NCBI GenBank assembly: GCA_037176705.1
Contig: CM073887.1
Span: 84,454,348-84,518,347 of the forward strand
Length of the DNA stretch: 64,000 nucleotides
Source: Molossus alvarezi
Lineage: Eukaryota > Chordata > Mammalia > Chiroptera > Molossidae
Reading direction: 5' to 3'
Part shown: one piece after another, positions 1 to 12,170 of the stretch
Position numbering within the stretch: the stretch's first letter is position 1
Layout of the letters: each line of letters starts with the position of its first letter
Made by a program: the position numbers and the translations under genes
Notes under the pieces: generated by a model
What the model saw: only the letters and a program-made list of their open reading frames with translations
Told to the model about the DNA's origin: nothing
Database searches by the model: none

Positions 1-120
1 CCCAGTGGGGGCCATGCAGGAGGTGGTCAGTCAATATTCTCTCTCATTGATGTTTTTATCTCTCTCTCCCTCTCCCATCCTCTCTCTCTCTAATAAATAA
101 AAAATAAAAATAAAATAAAA
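1..120 (+). mobile_element. Ves SINE, 3' fragment
   Basis: The window opens inside a tRNA-derived bat SINE. The visible part is the tail module: a GCAGGAGG-type segment, a pyrimidine-rich CTCTCT stretch and an AATAAATAAAA tail. It appears to interrupt the L1 3' end that continues to the right. Confidence 0.75.
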
Positions 121-689
121 GGATAATTCTCTAAAAAACAAAAGAAGCCTGAAACACCAATCAGAAAAAACTAATGCTCCCCTGTGTTCATAGTAGCACT
201 ATTTACAATAGCTAAGATCTGGAAACAGCCCAAGTGTCCATCAGTAGATGAGTGGATTAAAATGCTGTGATACATATACACAATGGAATACTATGCAGCT
301 ATTAAAAGAAAGACCTCTTACCCTTTGAGATGACATGGAGGGACCTGGAGAGTATCATGCTAAGTGAAATAAGCCAGTCAAAGAAAGACAAGTATCACAT
401 GATCTCACTTATTGGTAGAATATAATGAACAAAATAAGTTGACAAACAAAATACATCCATAGACATAGAAGTAGAGAACAGACTGACAAACCTCATAGAG
501 AAGAGGGGCGGGGTGGGGGATGGAAGAGATAAACCAAAGAACTGATATGCATATATGCATAACCAATGGACACAGACAAGTGTGTGAAGGCAGGGGTTAG
601 GGGTAGGAGCAGGGAGGAGGGTGTCAATGAAGGGAAAAAAGAAGGGACATCTGTAATACTTTCAGCAATAAAGACAAATTTTAAAAAAA
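121..689 (+). mobile_element. LINE-1 3' end fragment (ORF2 C-terminus and 3' UTR)
   Basis: This closely matches the 3' part of the full-length L1 at 35.9-36.4 kb. It has the same AAACAGCCCAAGTGTCC and ATACTATGCAGCT words, the same end of ORF2, a G-rich 3' UTR tract near 504-520 and 592-622, and an A-rich end. Several differences between the copies show it is an independent, dead insertion. Confidence 0.9.
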
Positions 690-738
690 GAATCAGACTG
701 ATATTTGCAGATTCCTGAAGCTCATATTTGGAGGAGGG

Positions 739-772
739 TGTGTGTGTGTGTGTGTATGTGTGTGTGTGTGTG
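739..772. repeat. (TG)n microsatellite
   Basis: A TG dinucleotide run with a single TA interruption lies just downstream of the L1 tail. Confidence 0.95.
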
Positions 773-789
773 AGGCCAGGGGCCCTACA

Positions 790-925
790 GCCAGACAGAC
801 AGTGGTGAGGGTCCCAGCTTTATCCCTCACCAGCTATGTGACCTGGAGCACTACTTCACATCTCTGTGCCTTCAGTTCCTCACTCTTACCTGGTTTAAGT
901 GTACATAATTCCTGAAAATACTATT
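790..925 (-). repeat. MIR SINE remnant
   Basis: The words CAGCTATGTGACCTGGAGCA and CTCTGTGCCTTCAGTTCCTC are the reverse-strand MIR core, so this is an old mammal-wide SINE. Confidence 0.7.
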
Positions 926-1429
926 TGTGAATCACTGGCTAGGTGCTGCTCCATCCACAGTAGCTGTGGTTGTGACATCAAATTTCAAGCCACACTCTGT
1001 TTGTTCTGGAGGGTTTATTGGGCACCTACTAACCACAGAAGGTAAGATATCATGATTGCCATCTCCTAGTTCTACACACGGAAGGAGAGGTGTGTTTGGA
1101 AAATGACAACACAGAGCAAAGTGCCGGCAAAGTCTTTGCAGGGTCACTGCAGGCTCTTATATTGCCTGCCCAGCTTCCAGGGCTCTTCTCTGAAAACAGC
1201 ATTGGGATTTCCATCAGTCCCTGAAGATCAGGTGGGGCTTCCCTCCCCTAGCTGCAGGGGCACAAGGACCCAGGCCTGGGCATTCACTGGTGCCAGCCCC
1301 ACTACACCTCAAAGGACCAATAAGAATCATTGTGGGACTTTGACTGACCACTGGGCAAACCAGTGGGGTGAGGGACTGGACTGCTGGGGCCATCCTGCCA
1401 CTCCCTGAGAAGGGCCTCCTGAGAATGAG
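926..1429. other. No recognised feature
   Basis: This is mixed-composition intergenic DNA. The short open frames on both strands overlap one another, lack splice-site context and resemble no family I know. Confidence 0.6.
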
Positions 1430-1621
1430 GTGGTATAGAGGAGAGGAGAGCCCAGAGATGGAGAGACAGAAAATACTGATAACAGAGTCCCTGGAACCAC
1501 TAGGCCTAATGCCAGCAGCTCTATCTCTGGACTTTCCAATTATATGAGACATTCCCTTTTGGCTCATGCCAATTTTAATTGGGTTTCTGTCACTTGCAAC
1601 CAAAGAGTCCTGACTAATACA
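1430..1621 (+). mobile_element. LTR remnant (ERVL/MaLR-like), 3' part
   Basis: The end reads GGGTTTCTGTCACTTGCAAC followed by CCTGACTAATACAG, a typical MaLR/ERVL-class LTR terminus. The subfamily is not certain. Confidence 0.55.
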
Positions 1622-1789
1622 GAGGGTTTCTATGGATGGACAGAGCGTGGGCTTCCACTAATGGTTTTGGGTCAATGATTAGGGAGAGATAAGGGTGTAT
1701 ATTGGGGAATGGTAAGAAATGAGATTGAGTGTTGCTGTGAAATGTGTTGCTTCTCTAGTATCCATTTACTCCCCTCCCCCTTCCTCAGA

Positions 1790-2560
1790 GAATCTCAAAT
1801 TTCCCAGCCATGCATTTGGGTAGAATCAACCCCTCATGCAGCTTCAGGGTGAGCCCAGGTTAGCTTATCCAATCGGTATTTACCATGTGTCATGGCAGGT
1901 TAATTAATACAAGAGCACATGATCCATGTCAACAGGATTGGGGCAATGAGATTCAATTCTGGGAATCTTTCCCACTGGACATGAATAAGGAAGCAGGTGG
2001 CCTTGGAAGCTTTTGGCAGCCATCTTACAACCATGAGGAGAGAGCCTGCTGAGAATGGAGCCTGTTTCAAGGCACATCCAAAATATGGATGAACTGGTCA
2101 CACCTGTAGAGTATGACTGAGCCACATCTAAAGAAGAAACTATTGCCCTGGCCAGTTTGGCTCAGCGGTTAGAGCGTCGGCCTGTGGTTTGGAGAGACCC
2201 GGGTTCGGTTCCCGCTAAGGGCATGTACTTCGGTTGCAGTTTGTCCCCGGCCCTGGTTGGTCGTGCGGGTGGCAGCCACTAGATGTGTCCCTTCACGTCG
2301 ATGTTTCTCTCTCTCTCTCCCTTCCTCTCTCTCCCTCCCACTCTATCTGTACAAAAAATGGAAAAATGTCCTCGGGTGAGGATAAAAAAAAAAAAAAAGA
2401 AGAAGAAGAAACTATTCAGCTACAGGAGCCAATGAAGTCCCTTTGGGCTTAAACCAGTTGGTTCCATTTTCAGTCACGTGCAAAAAGAATCTTCTCTGCC
2501 TCCAATGGGACTCATTTTTTGCCACCCTACTTCCCAAAGGCCTATGCCAGATCCATCCTC
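1790..2560 (+). mobile_element. LTR remnant interrupted by a Ves SINE
   Basis: The left part is 1790-2144 and the right part 2417-2560. The right part contains a degraded 'CCAATGAA..CCCTTTGGGCTTAA..CACGTGCAA' LTR tail related to the one at 1430-1621. The SINE at 2145-2402 splits it. The family assignment is tentative. Confidence 0.45.
2145..2402 (+). mobile_element. Ves SINE, complete, 14-nt TSD
   Basis: The copy is full length. The tRNA-like head has an A box (TGGCTCAGCGGTTAGAGCG) and a B box (GGTTCGGTTCC), followed by the tail module and poly(A). The flanks are a perfect 14-nt TSD, AAGAAGAAACTATT, at 2131-2144 and 2403-2416. Confidence 0.95.
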
Positions 2561-3290
2561 CCTTTTTGTACCTTGTAGCCTTCAGGAAAGTATTTTGTTT
2601 CTCCCAAGTTCTCAGACTACCAGAATGTAGGGGCCTCTCTGGGACCTTGGAACTGAGACTCCTAAGGGGCCAGGGATTGATGGAAGCTTGTCTGTTATGC
2701 CAGCCCAATCCCCAAACTCTCTGGGAAAGCTAATAACTCACCCTGGGTCCTCTTCTGCCCTTCCCCCAGCCCAGTCTGGACAAGGACAGCCATCAATCCC
2801 ACTTATTAGGTGTCTTATTTTATCCTTTATATGGCTATCTCAGGTGTCACTCTGCATCCTTAACATAGAGTTATGAGAGATTGAGCGCTCAGGCCTGGGC
2901 TGGCTGAAGGATTCATGGGTCCAAGGCTGCCCATTCATCAGGGATAAATCTTAATGGTTTTGGGGGGTAGGATGAATATGATTGACTGGGCCTGGGGTGG
3001 TGGCTTTGCTGTCAGCAATCAGAAATATCAAAGTCACAGAGAGGAAGGTGGCAGTAATGGTGGAATCATTTGGTGAGATGTTTCACATTCCTGAGAAGAC
3101 AGGTCTAGGGCTCCCAAGGTATGAGGAAGACCAGCTCCAGGAGCTGTAGTTACATTCTGCAGCGTAACATGCAATTCAGTCAGTAATCATGCAGTTTCCC
3201 AGGCAGGGGGACCCTGAACGGTAAGTAGTCTAACTTGCCCCAAAGCAATAAAAAATATATATATTATTAAAACTTGTATTAAACCATGTC
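2561..3290. other. No recognised feature
   Basis: No conserved coding segment or repeat family was recognised here. A short AT run sits near 3250. Confidence 0.55.
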
Positions 3291-3780
3291 TTACCCTGCT
3301 TAAAACCCTCCAAGTGGCTTTCCATTACAGTTTAAATAAAATCCCAGCTTCTAACCCCAGCTCACAAAACCTTCCTTAACACAGCCTACTGCCCACCTGG
3401 TCCACCACACTCTAGTCCCCCCAGACTCTGCCTGTTCTTCAAACACTCAAGCTTGCTCCTGCCTCAGGATCATTGTACTCACTGTCCCCTTCACCAGGAT
3501 GCACTCTCCTCAGGGTCTTATGTGGCTGGGTTCCTCTATGCATTCATGGCTCAGGGCAGATGGCATCTCCAGAGAGGCCTCTTCAACCCCCACCTGAACC
3601 TTCCTCTGCTGCATCTCCACATTCCCTCATAGTGCTTATTACTGGCTGAAATAGCCTTGTTTCTCTTCTTGAATAAACATTAACAAGAATTCTAGTCCCT
3701 GAGGGAACATTCTGTCTGCCTTCTCCATTGCTGCACTGGTGTGTTGCTGGACATCGCAGGCATTCAGTAAATGTACATTA
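3291..3780 (+). mobile_element. L2 LINE 3' end remnant
   Basis: The order is characteristic of L2: CCTCCAAGTGGCTTTCCATT, then AAAATCCCAGCTTC, then CTCAGGGCAGATGGC and an AGGCATTCAGTAAATGT end. It is old and non-coding. Confidence 0.75.
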
Positions 3781-3793
3781 AAATGGATAAACT

Positions 3794-4036
3794 GCCCTGG
3801 CTGGTTTGACTCAGTAGTTAGAGCGTCGGCCTGCGGTCCAGAGAGACCCGGGTTTGGTTCCCACTAAGGGCACATACCTCGGTTGCAGTTTGACCCCGGC
3901 TCTGGTTGGGTCATGTGGGTGGCAACCACTCAATGTGTCCCTTTCACGTTGATGTTTCTCTCTCTTTCTTCCTCTCTCTCCCTCCCACTCTATCTGAACA
4001 AAAAGTGGAAAAATGTCCTAGGATGAGGATAAAAAA
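3794..4036 (+). mobile_element. Ves SINE, complete, with TSD
   Basis: Full-length head and tail. The flanking sequence AAATGGATAAACTG recurs at 3781-3794 and 4037-4050, so the TSD is intact. Confidence 0.93.
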
Positions 4037-4589
4037 AAATGGATAAACTGCCGTCCAGCTGCACCTTCCAGAGCTCAGCCCTAGGACTAGGCAAGTTAGA
4101 AAAGGGACCACCTGTGGACAGTGGTCCTCTGTCCATAGTGCTGAAGGTTCTGTGGGGCACAGCTGCTGTGGCTTCTCCAAGAAATGGAAAAGAACATTGT
4201 CCTTTCTGGGAGGAATGGCTGTTTTGTGTTGCCAGGAGGTTGCCATGGGAACACCTTGCTGTGCAGAAAAAGAAATTTTTTTAAGTTCGAGATGTGGAGA
4301 TATGAAGTGAGCACGGGAGTCGATGAAGTATTGATCAGCAGCTGTGGGGCCCTTGGCTGTGGGCAGGGAAGGACTTTTGGGTCACCCTTACCTGCCCTCA
4401 GCTTCATCTTGCAACTCCTTTCTTTGTCTCTTCATGTCCAGCTTCAGCTGTCCCTGGCCAGCTCCCATCTGGGTGGCCAGAGCACTGGCCTGGGTCCATG
4501 AGAGAAAGAAGGTGCAGAGCTGAAGGAGGCCAAGGTCACACTGAAGTCAACCAGGCATCTATGCCCAACAGGGCAACATAGATGAGGTA

Positions 4590-4865
4590 TGACAGTACAA
4601 ATGTACGGAGCACTTAATGCATACACATCAGACTCAATGTTTAGACAGAATCTTCAGACCCCTGAATTAGTGGACTGAATCCTCACACAGCCTAGAAGGA
4701 ATTGTCATCATAATCCCCATTTCACAGATGAAGAAACTAAGGCTCAGAGAGGTTACATGGAATTTTTAAAAATTACCACCTAATAAGAGGCTGTTCCATA
4801 ATTTTAACTCAGGGGCCCCAGATCCAGAATTCAAGCTCTTAATCATGCCACTACCTCAGAATTCT
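4590..4865 (+). repeat. MIR SINE
   Basis: Contains the MIR core in sense orientation: AATCCCCATTTCACAGATGA, AAACTAAGGCTCAGAGAGG, and a degenerate downstream 'aactcaggggccccagatcc' region. Confidence 0.85.
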
Positions 4866-4869
4866 GAAA

Positions 4870-6030
4870 ACAAATGCAGTTACTCCTATTTGTTGGATGG
4901 CTGGTGTGGGCCAAACATTCTCTTAAATATACATCTCTGTTATAGCAGGCTGAGAAGCTAGGGATTGCAGGGGCAAAGGCATTCCCCCAAGAGGCAGAGT
5001 TTGGGTCTGCATGCCTGTCCAGATTCCAAGTTTATTCTCTCACATTAATGGAGGCTCAGACCTGCAGAGTCACAGAAGACCCTCCAGCCTGGCTGCCTGG
5101 GAGTCCAGGATGAACTGCTGAAACCTGCACCACCCTGGCCAGCCCTGGAGTTTAAGGGAAGGCAATAACCCCTTTTTGCAAACTGCCACCATGCCTGTGG
5201 CCCATGATGGCTCCAAAGGATGCTCGGCAACCTGACAGCAACGAATGTCCCAGGGTAGGCTCCAAGGACCACAGCCTGGAGGAGGATGGCTCACATCACT
5301 GCTCGCCCTTACCTTCTCTGAGCCCAGCTTTTCTCCTCAGATCTGTGGAACAACTCTCCTCCCCTCTCAGATTCACAGGGGTGCTGAGGCGAGGCGTGGC
5401 AGCGCCTGACCTGATACACAGCAAATGTGGCTGTGGCAGTGTAGGCGAGCCCACCATTAGGAAATCAGATAGATTAGAGTTAATACTAACCATTGTGAAG
5501 CTTCCTCTCTTCATCACCCTGCAACTGGATTCTCTTAAAGTCATTTCAAATGAATATTAAATTATAAAATGTTTATTTAAATGCTTTTCTAGGGATGTGA
5601 CAACTACACGATGGCTTAGAGCCACACAGCTAAGCCAGAGCCAAAACCAGCCCAGACCGGCGGCTGCTCTGGCTTGCTGTGAGGGACGCTCCCCCACCCC
5701 CGGCTCTACGCCCCCCCAGGCTCTGCCTTCATGCATCACCAGGAGATAAGCAGCAGGTGGGGACTCAGGTGGGCTGAGCTGAGGACTCACTGTTCTTTTC
5801 GGCCATGTACTGGCATCTTTCCTTCCCAAAATGCCTCTTCCTCCCATACACCCTGGCAAAAAAAGTCAGGATACATCCTGACAGAGGGAAGGCCAGATAC
5901 CCTTCTAGATTCCAGAAAGCAAAGGAGGCTCTTCTGGGGAAATCCCCCAAATTCCTCTCGGATACTGCTGCCTGCACCTCACACATACAGAATATCAAAG
6001 CTCTGGCTTACCTAGCAACCTCTCTGTATT
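4870..6030. other. No recognised feature
   Basis: Intergenic DNA. Several 60-118 codon frames overlap on both strands and none shows conserved domains or splice borders. Confidence 0.55.
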
Positions 6031-6032
6031 GG

Positions 6033-6345
6033 CTTTAGTCAGCTATTACTGTAATAATGCTGTATAACAAGTAACCCCAAAACCTCAGTGACTGAAAACC
6101 ACAACTTTTTTTGTTTGTTTTTCTTGTCCATAGTCTGAGGTTCATCGGGGTGAGACCAGGGGCTGCCCAGGGTACACTCATCTCATGGTGCTGGAAGACA
6201 TGCAAGAGGCCGATATGAACCACAGTCACAGAGTTAAGCCTTTGCTCACATCCCCTAACATTCCATTGGTTGAGGCAAGTCATAACTGCCAAAGTCAACA
6301 TCAGTATCCTCAGCCCATTCAAGTGGGAGTCATATGGTACCCCAA
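6033..6345. repeat. Ancient interspersed repeat, family not named
   Basis: The words 'GTCAGCTATTACTGTAATAA..AACAAGTAACCCCAAAACCTCAGTG' and, downstream, 'CATTCCATTGGTTGAGGCAAGTCA' belong to a widespread old mammalian repeat. I cannot name its class with confidence. Confidence 0.45.
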
Positions 6346-6379
6346 AGTCTAAGCCTCTATGTTAAATAAATAGCAAAAG

Positions 6380-6399
6380 AACAACAACAACAACAACAA
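6380..6399. repeat. (CAA)n microsatellite
   Basis: Short run of CAA units. Confidence 0.9.
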
Positions 6400-6410
6400 G
6401 CCACATGGCA

Positions 6411-6628
6411 GCCTGGCCAGTGTGGCTCAGTGGATTGAGCATCATCCCATCAAACCTGAGAATCCAGTCCTATTCCTGGTCAGGGCACATGCCGGGTTGT
6501 GGACTCAATCCCCAGTAGGGGACATGCAGGAGGCAGCCAATCAATGTTTCTCTCGCACATCGATGTTTCTATCTCTCACTCCCTCTCTTTCTAAAAAAAT
6601 CAATAAAAACATATATATATTTTTTAAA
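6411..6628 (+). mobile_element. Ves SINE, second subfamily
   Basis: The head is CCTGGCCAGTGTGGCTCAG, and the middle has the 'GTGGACTCAATCCCCAGTAG' module that separates this subfamily from the GGTTCCCGCTAAGGGCA type. It ends in AATCAATAAAAACATATAT. Confidence 0.88.
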
Positions 6629-6714
6629 TCTAGATGGCAGAGGGTGGGGCTGTATAATTGTATTACAGGGAAGGAGAGGTTACAAATAAGATGGAGAGTT
6701 TAGGTTGTCACATC

Positions 6715-7180
6715 CATCTTCCTTTGGGAGGATTCATCCCTCCCCATTTGAAGCAGTTTGAGTAGGACTGACCCCATTATCAACTCTGGAGGACAATCTA
6801 AAAGCCCAGCCCATCAATGATAGGCATGTGACTTAATTCATGCCAAAGGAAGATGCTGAATCCCAGAAAAAAATCCAGAAAGTTCCTCCCTTTGTCACTG
6901 GGAAAACACAAAGAAACATAAAGTTTGAGGAGCTCCTAGCAACCAACTTGTGATCCTGAGGGGACTCAGACTTAGGATAAAGCTGTGGAAAATGGTACAG
7001 AGAGCAGGAAAGAGATCAGATCCCGGGGTGATGTAATTCAGCTGGATCAAGCATTACCTGAAACCGGACCTACCACTTGACTTTTTACTTACAAGAGCAT
7101 ATACATTCCCATTTTTGTTTAACTCCATTTGAGTCTTGTCCTTCATCATTTGCAACCAAAAGATTCCTAAGTGATAGAGA
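6715..7180 (+). mobile_element. LTR remnant (ERVL/MaLR-like)
   Basis: It ends with 'CATCATTTGCAACCAAAAGATTCCTAAGTGATA', a degraded form of the same LTR terminus as 1430-1621. The body shares motifs with 1790-2144. Confidence 0.45.
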
Positions 7181-7184
7181 TGTT

Positions 7185-7780
7185 ATTGGAAAGGAGACAG
7201 AAGAAGAGAACTGAGTTTCTGTAACCCCCACACATACCGCTTGAAGAAGCCTGGGACACTGGGCCTGAGAGCGTCGTGGGATTAGGTCAACTCTACTTAG
7301 AACATTCAGAGCCAGCCAGTTCCCCTGACACCTCACTGGATCTACCATGGGCCTCCTGCACCCCCGAAAAATCACCCTCTCATCCAGACGTGTTCACTTT
7401 GTTGATGTGGCCTCTAGTCTGGTCCCAAAGCCCTGGGAGTCTGGAGCCACTGCCTCATACATCAAAGATGCTTTTGCATGGAGGGAAAAATGTAGGTCAT
7501 TTTTCAATGTGTGTGGCTATGTTTGAGCAACTGTGAGTGTCAGAAGTGGGGCTGGGGAGGCAGGACTAGATAAATGAGATTGGTCTCAGAAGGAGCCATC
7601 CACATCTGCCTGCTCTCCCCACCCAAGGTGGGAGAGAGGGGAAGCTGAGAGGGACTACGAGATGTGTTCCCAACCTTTACACACTCACAATGCATAAGGC
7701 AGAGCCTGTGTCTCTTGGACACAACCCTTAGCCACTGAGAAGAGAGAAAACTTTCCTTGTTATTGTTGTCATTTTTTTAA
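7185..7780. other. No recognised feature
   Basis: No coding segment or repeat family recognised. Confidence 0.55.
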
Positions 7781-8028
7781 TTTTTTTTTTTTTTATCCTC
7801 ACCCGAGGACATTTTTCCATTTTTTGTTCAGATAGAGTGGGAGGCAGACAGAGGAAGAGAGAGAGAGACATTGACGTGAAAGGGACACATCGAATGGCTG
7901 CCACCTGCATGACCAACCAGGGCCGGGGACAAACTGCCACTGAGGTACGTGCCCTTAGTGGGAACCGAACCCAGGTCTCTCTGGACCGCAGGCTGATGCT
8001 CTAACCGCTGAGCCAAACTGGCCAGGGC
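7781..8028 (-). mobile_element. Ves SINE, complete, antisense
   Basis: It reads poly(T), ATCCTCACCCGAGGACAT, the tail module, the B box complement GGGAACCGAACCC and then CCAAACTGGCCAGGGC. It matches the first Ves subfamily closely. The flanks share ATTGTTGT. Confidence 0.93.
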
Positions 8029-10975
8029 ATTGTTGTTGTTTTTAAATCTTGTTTTGTGAATGAGAAGACTAAAGGCAAGTCCATTAAGTCACTTATTCTT
8101 AACACTCCAGCAAACACTGGCTGCTGGGGCTTGAAGAAAAATCAGGAAAATAAGCACCTGTGAATGGGAACGAGGGACTGCTGCCCCAGCAGCCGTCCCC
8201 TCTCAGCCTCTTCCTGAAGCCAACTCTGCCCACCTCAAACTGCTCGGCGTTTCTTCCTCACTCAGTTCTTTCTTCCCTGCCCAGCTCCTCCATACCGCCC
8301 ACTCCTCCCGGTGCCAGACGGGTCCCCTCCTGACCTCTCTCTACAAATGTGTGCTCTGCTTTCCACCAGCTCACAGCCTGAATAGACAGTGCCCCCCTCA
8401 GGCCACACTCATCCCTGGGCTGTCACAATCCACGTGACAAAGACAAACACCCGTGGGGGCTTAGAAGGACACAGGCAAACCTTTACCAGTGACCCCAATT
8501 TCAGATTCGAACCTAAGTCTCCAGAGGTGACTGTGAAGAAAATGCCTAAATTAAAATGCTAATTACTGTCTTCAGCAATTCCTTACCAGACAGTCCCTTG
8601 CATCCATTATTAACAGTTTCCTGCTACAGCCCCAGCTCCCCAAGAGACACCGATGAGTTAGAGTCAGGTGCGGGAGAAAGTAACAAAAAACCACGTCTGC
8701 GCTGTGATGCTCAGCCTGTGGACGTGTCACCCCCACTTTGCCCACCCTGAAGAGAGATGATAAGAAACCCCGCTGAGGATAGTACAGGGATGCCACTGTG
8801 GAGGCCACTAGGAGCTCCCCCCAAGTGGGGACGTGGGAAGTGATTCAATCAATCCCATGTACAGGATAAACTAAACTCCCATGTTTAAAAATATCTGCAG
8901 AACCCTTTATGGCTCACAGAGTACCTCCATGTTTTTTATAATTAAACACCAGGGTTTGGAAAGGGCAGGAGTTTGAGCTCCAATGCCCAGGTAGGAGACC
9001 CAGGTAAGATGCCGCCCTGGGCACTAGACCAACAGTGTCTGTCCTGGACTCCGGGAAAGTTTGCTGTTGAAGGGAAGATGGCCGTGAGCCATCAGCTCCC
9101 AGGTGGAGCACATACAGGCTCCTCGGAGAGCCCAGGGGCCGTGCCTGGACTCTAAACTTGGAAATAAGACAGAGCTTGTCTCAACAGATGCCCTGGGACC
9201 TTGGCAATGCCCATGGAGGGTCTGCCCAGGCCGAGGGCTTAGGTGGCCAGGAGAGAGGAGGCAAGGAATAAAAGAGGAGCATGAGATGCAGGGTAGAGAA
9301 TTGCAGAAGGACAGAGTTGAAATAACCCAAGTGAAATAAGCCTTTTTCTGTTTATAGTGGGCAGAGAGGAACTGAGCTACCCAGTGCCACAAGGAACTGC
9401 CCAGGTAGAGCAGAGGTGGATTCAATTCTCCTTAGTCTACAGTATACCAGAAGAATGACATTCAGAGGCCTCAAGACCACACGCCACCTCCCACCCCATA
9501 CACACATCACCAGGTTAAGCTGTTATCACTGTGATTCCAGTCCACTCTGAGATGATCCTGTTCCTGATTGATCTGTGTGCTCATGGAAGCAGGGATGGGT
9601 CTCCCTAGTGTCACTGCAACATGGTTCTGGACACATAGATTTCTTATGAACTGATGCATAAAGAAATTTAACGCTGTATGTGAACAGCTTCACACACAGG
9701 GGCTGGCTCCTACCAACTCCTAGGAACCAGTTGTTAAATATTCAAGATTTGTGAGCTGGCTGTTAAACAATTGGTAGCTTGAAATTAGCCTCAGCGAGAG
9801 TATGTACACCACCACAATCAGCTAATGGTACAAATCAGTCCCCCCACCCCACCCAATGAAACACCAATAGCCAATCTTCTTAATCTAAATTAATCTGCTT
9901 AGTCTCCAAATCTCCCAAATACAGGAAATGTTGAAATGCCTTCTGCATGTTACTCCTTCATTCTGTTTCCTCTGGTGCATGAGTTTCCTACATTTTATCA
10001 ACTGCCAGGCAAGCCCCAGCACCTCTCTTGTGTCACAAAGCCAGGCCCCCTTCTGGAGACAGGGCCAGGAGAGTCAATCCCCATCACCTCCCACTCTCTC
10101 TCAGGCACCACCTGTTCTGCCTGGGTTCTGGCCCCAGGTTGGTATAAACACTCCCAGTGATGAATGGCCCTGCAAGCAGCATGCCGGAGCCCTCTGCTCC
10201 CTCCACCACCTGTTCTGTCCCAGCTGGAGGGAGGGGAGGGGAGGAGGGGGCTTCCATCTGAGTCAGAATCATCCATCCTCAGTAATTAGCTGCCAAAAAA
10301 AAAAAAAACGAAAACCCCCCTGAAGTGGAGCAGAGGTCTCCACCAACTTCTCCAAACTCCTCCTGCCCCAGGCTTGCCTCAGAGGCTGCTGGGAGAGCCA
10401 GAAACCTGAGGAGGCCAGGAAACTGTCTGCCAGGGCACAGGGTCTCTGCAGATCAAAGGAAAGACACTCTTTTCCACAGCCCCCCACCCCATGCCGCTGT
10501 CAGACCTACTGGAGCCCAGCACATCTTCCCTCTCAAGGCTGGTGCTCTGGATTCTCAGCACCCTCAACTCAGTCCAGGAATGGAAAGTGTGTTTGGCAGA
10601 CACCATTGGTCATCTGCTAGTGTCCTCTTCCTTCTCTTCTGATATTGTTCAGGTTGACTCTTGGTAGTCCACACTCCATGCCCCTGACTTGCTTAGGGAG
10701 AAGGGGAGTGGGAGTTCTCTCCAGGTAAAGCCAATGACACATGAAGGGTGGTCCAAGGTTTCTTTCATCCTATGAGAGAATCATCACAGGGGGAGAGGCT
10801 CTCTTCTGTCTCTGGGCATTATGACACCTGGATGTGAATCCTGGAGCTTCAGCAGCCATGTTGTGACCCTGAGGGATGCCATACTGAGGTTGGTGCTGAC
10901 ATACCAACAAAGTAGATGCAGGGAAAGGGCCCAAGTCCCCGGTGGCACCACTGGACCTCTGGCTCACAGGCCTGG
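8029..10975. other. Long stretch of unique intergenic DNA
   Basis: I see no convincing exon. Open frames up to 133 codons on both strands (9024-9425, 9928-10323) have proline/serine-rich chance composition. The 9480-9660 segment weakly resembles an old L2/MIR-type repeat. A short A-run lies at 10295-10308. Confidence 0.5.
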
Positions 10976-10979
10976 AGGT

Positions 10980-11515
10980 ACCCCTTCAGTGTGAGATAAG
11001 GTCCTTACCCACTTTGAATTGCTGGACTAGTTGCCTGTGGCCAAAGGCATCCCAACTCAGGGAAAGTGGAGGGTGAACATCATCACTCAGCAGAAACAGG
11101 CCCTGATCTTAGATCCCCATGCAGGTAACTGGGTTTGGGTTGTGCCTGATGCCCAGGCCTCATCCTCTGCCCATTTTGATGCTTTCCTGAGGCCTTTCTC
11201 TGTTATCTGGAAGGCCACTTTTTCCTGCATTATTACAGCCAGAATGCTGGGAAATATAGTCCCCAAGAATAGCCCTCAACAATTAATTGACGGGAGATAG
11301 TGGATAAGTACCCCATATCCCTTTTCCCTCTCCCCTTGGGTGGGAGAACTCTGAGACATGCCAGCTACACTAGCTGCCAGGATTCAGGACTAGTGGCCCA
11401 CGGTGGTAACCTGCTGGAGAACACTCCCCTGTTCCCCACCACCTCCTAAATAAGCTCATTGCACTTGAAACCTTGTCTCAGGGTTCTCTTCTGGGGGGAA
11501 CCCACCTCCCTACAA
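10980..11515 (+). mobile_element. LTR remnant, probable ERV-class
   Basis: The right end 'CTAAATAAGCTCATTGCACTTGAAACCTTGTCTCAGGGTTCTCTTCTGGGGGGAACCC' looks like an LTR R/U5 with a polyadenylation region. This is old, non-coding DNA and the family is unspecified. Confidence 0.45.
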
Positions 11516-11935
11516 TGCATTATTGAGATTTGCTGCATTGCAGGCACTGCAGAGAAAACAGAAAAGGAGACATCCAGGCTCCCTGCCCAGGGCTCACATT
11601 CATGTGCCGAGACGTAATCAACAAGTCAGCCAGTTAGGTCATTTCAGGTAGTCTTAAATACAGGGATCACAGTATAATCGGATGGCAGCACTGATGGGAA
11701 AGGGTGTAAGGAGGGCAAGGGATCAAAGAAGATCTCTCCAAGGGTCAGTCATGCCAAGAGCTGTGGGAAGAAAATTCCAAGCAGAGGGAACAGCAAGTGC
11801 AAAGGCCGTGGCAGAATCTGAAGAACAAATAGAGCCAAGAGAAAGTGGAGAATAAGAAGTGAAGAGGAAGGCAGAGGCCAGCCAGGGGGGCTCCCACAAG
11901 GCATGAGTAGGAGTTTTAGGTAAGAAGCAATGGGG
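11516..11935 (+). repeat. Ancient interspersed repeat, family not named
   Basis: The 'GAAAATTCCAAGCAGAGGGAACAGCAAGTGCAAAGGCC' stretch is a common old mammalian repeat motif. The class was not assigned. Confidence 0.4.
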
Positions 11936-12170
11936 CCATAGCTGGTGTGGTTTAGTAGTTAGAGCACTGGCCCATGCATCACAGGGTCACAGGTTCGATT
12001 CTCAGTCAAGGGCAGGTACCTGTGTTATGATCCCCCACCTGGGTTGGGGCATGTGCAGGAGGCCACCATTTGATGTGTCTCTCTCACATTGATCTCCCCC
12101 CCTTCCCTGCACTCTCTCAAAAAATCGATGGAAAAAATATCCTCTGGTGAGGATTAACAACAACAACAAA
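11936..12170 (+). mobile_element. Ves SINE, diverged
   Basis: A degraded head (AGCTGGTGTGGTTTAGTAG) with a B box (GGTTCGATTCTC), the tail module and an (AAC)n-like tail. Confidence 0.85.

Noticed and set aside
2145..2220. tRNA gene-like sequence with A and B boxes (and dozens like it)
   Set aside because: These are the tRNA-derived heads of Ves SINEs. They continue into the SINE body and A tail and cannot fold as complete tRNAs.
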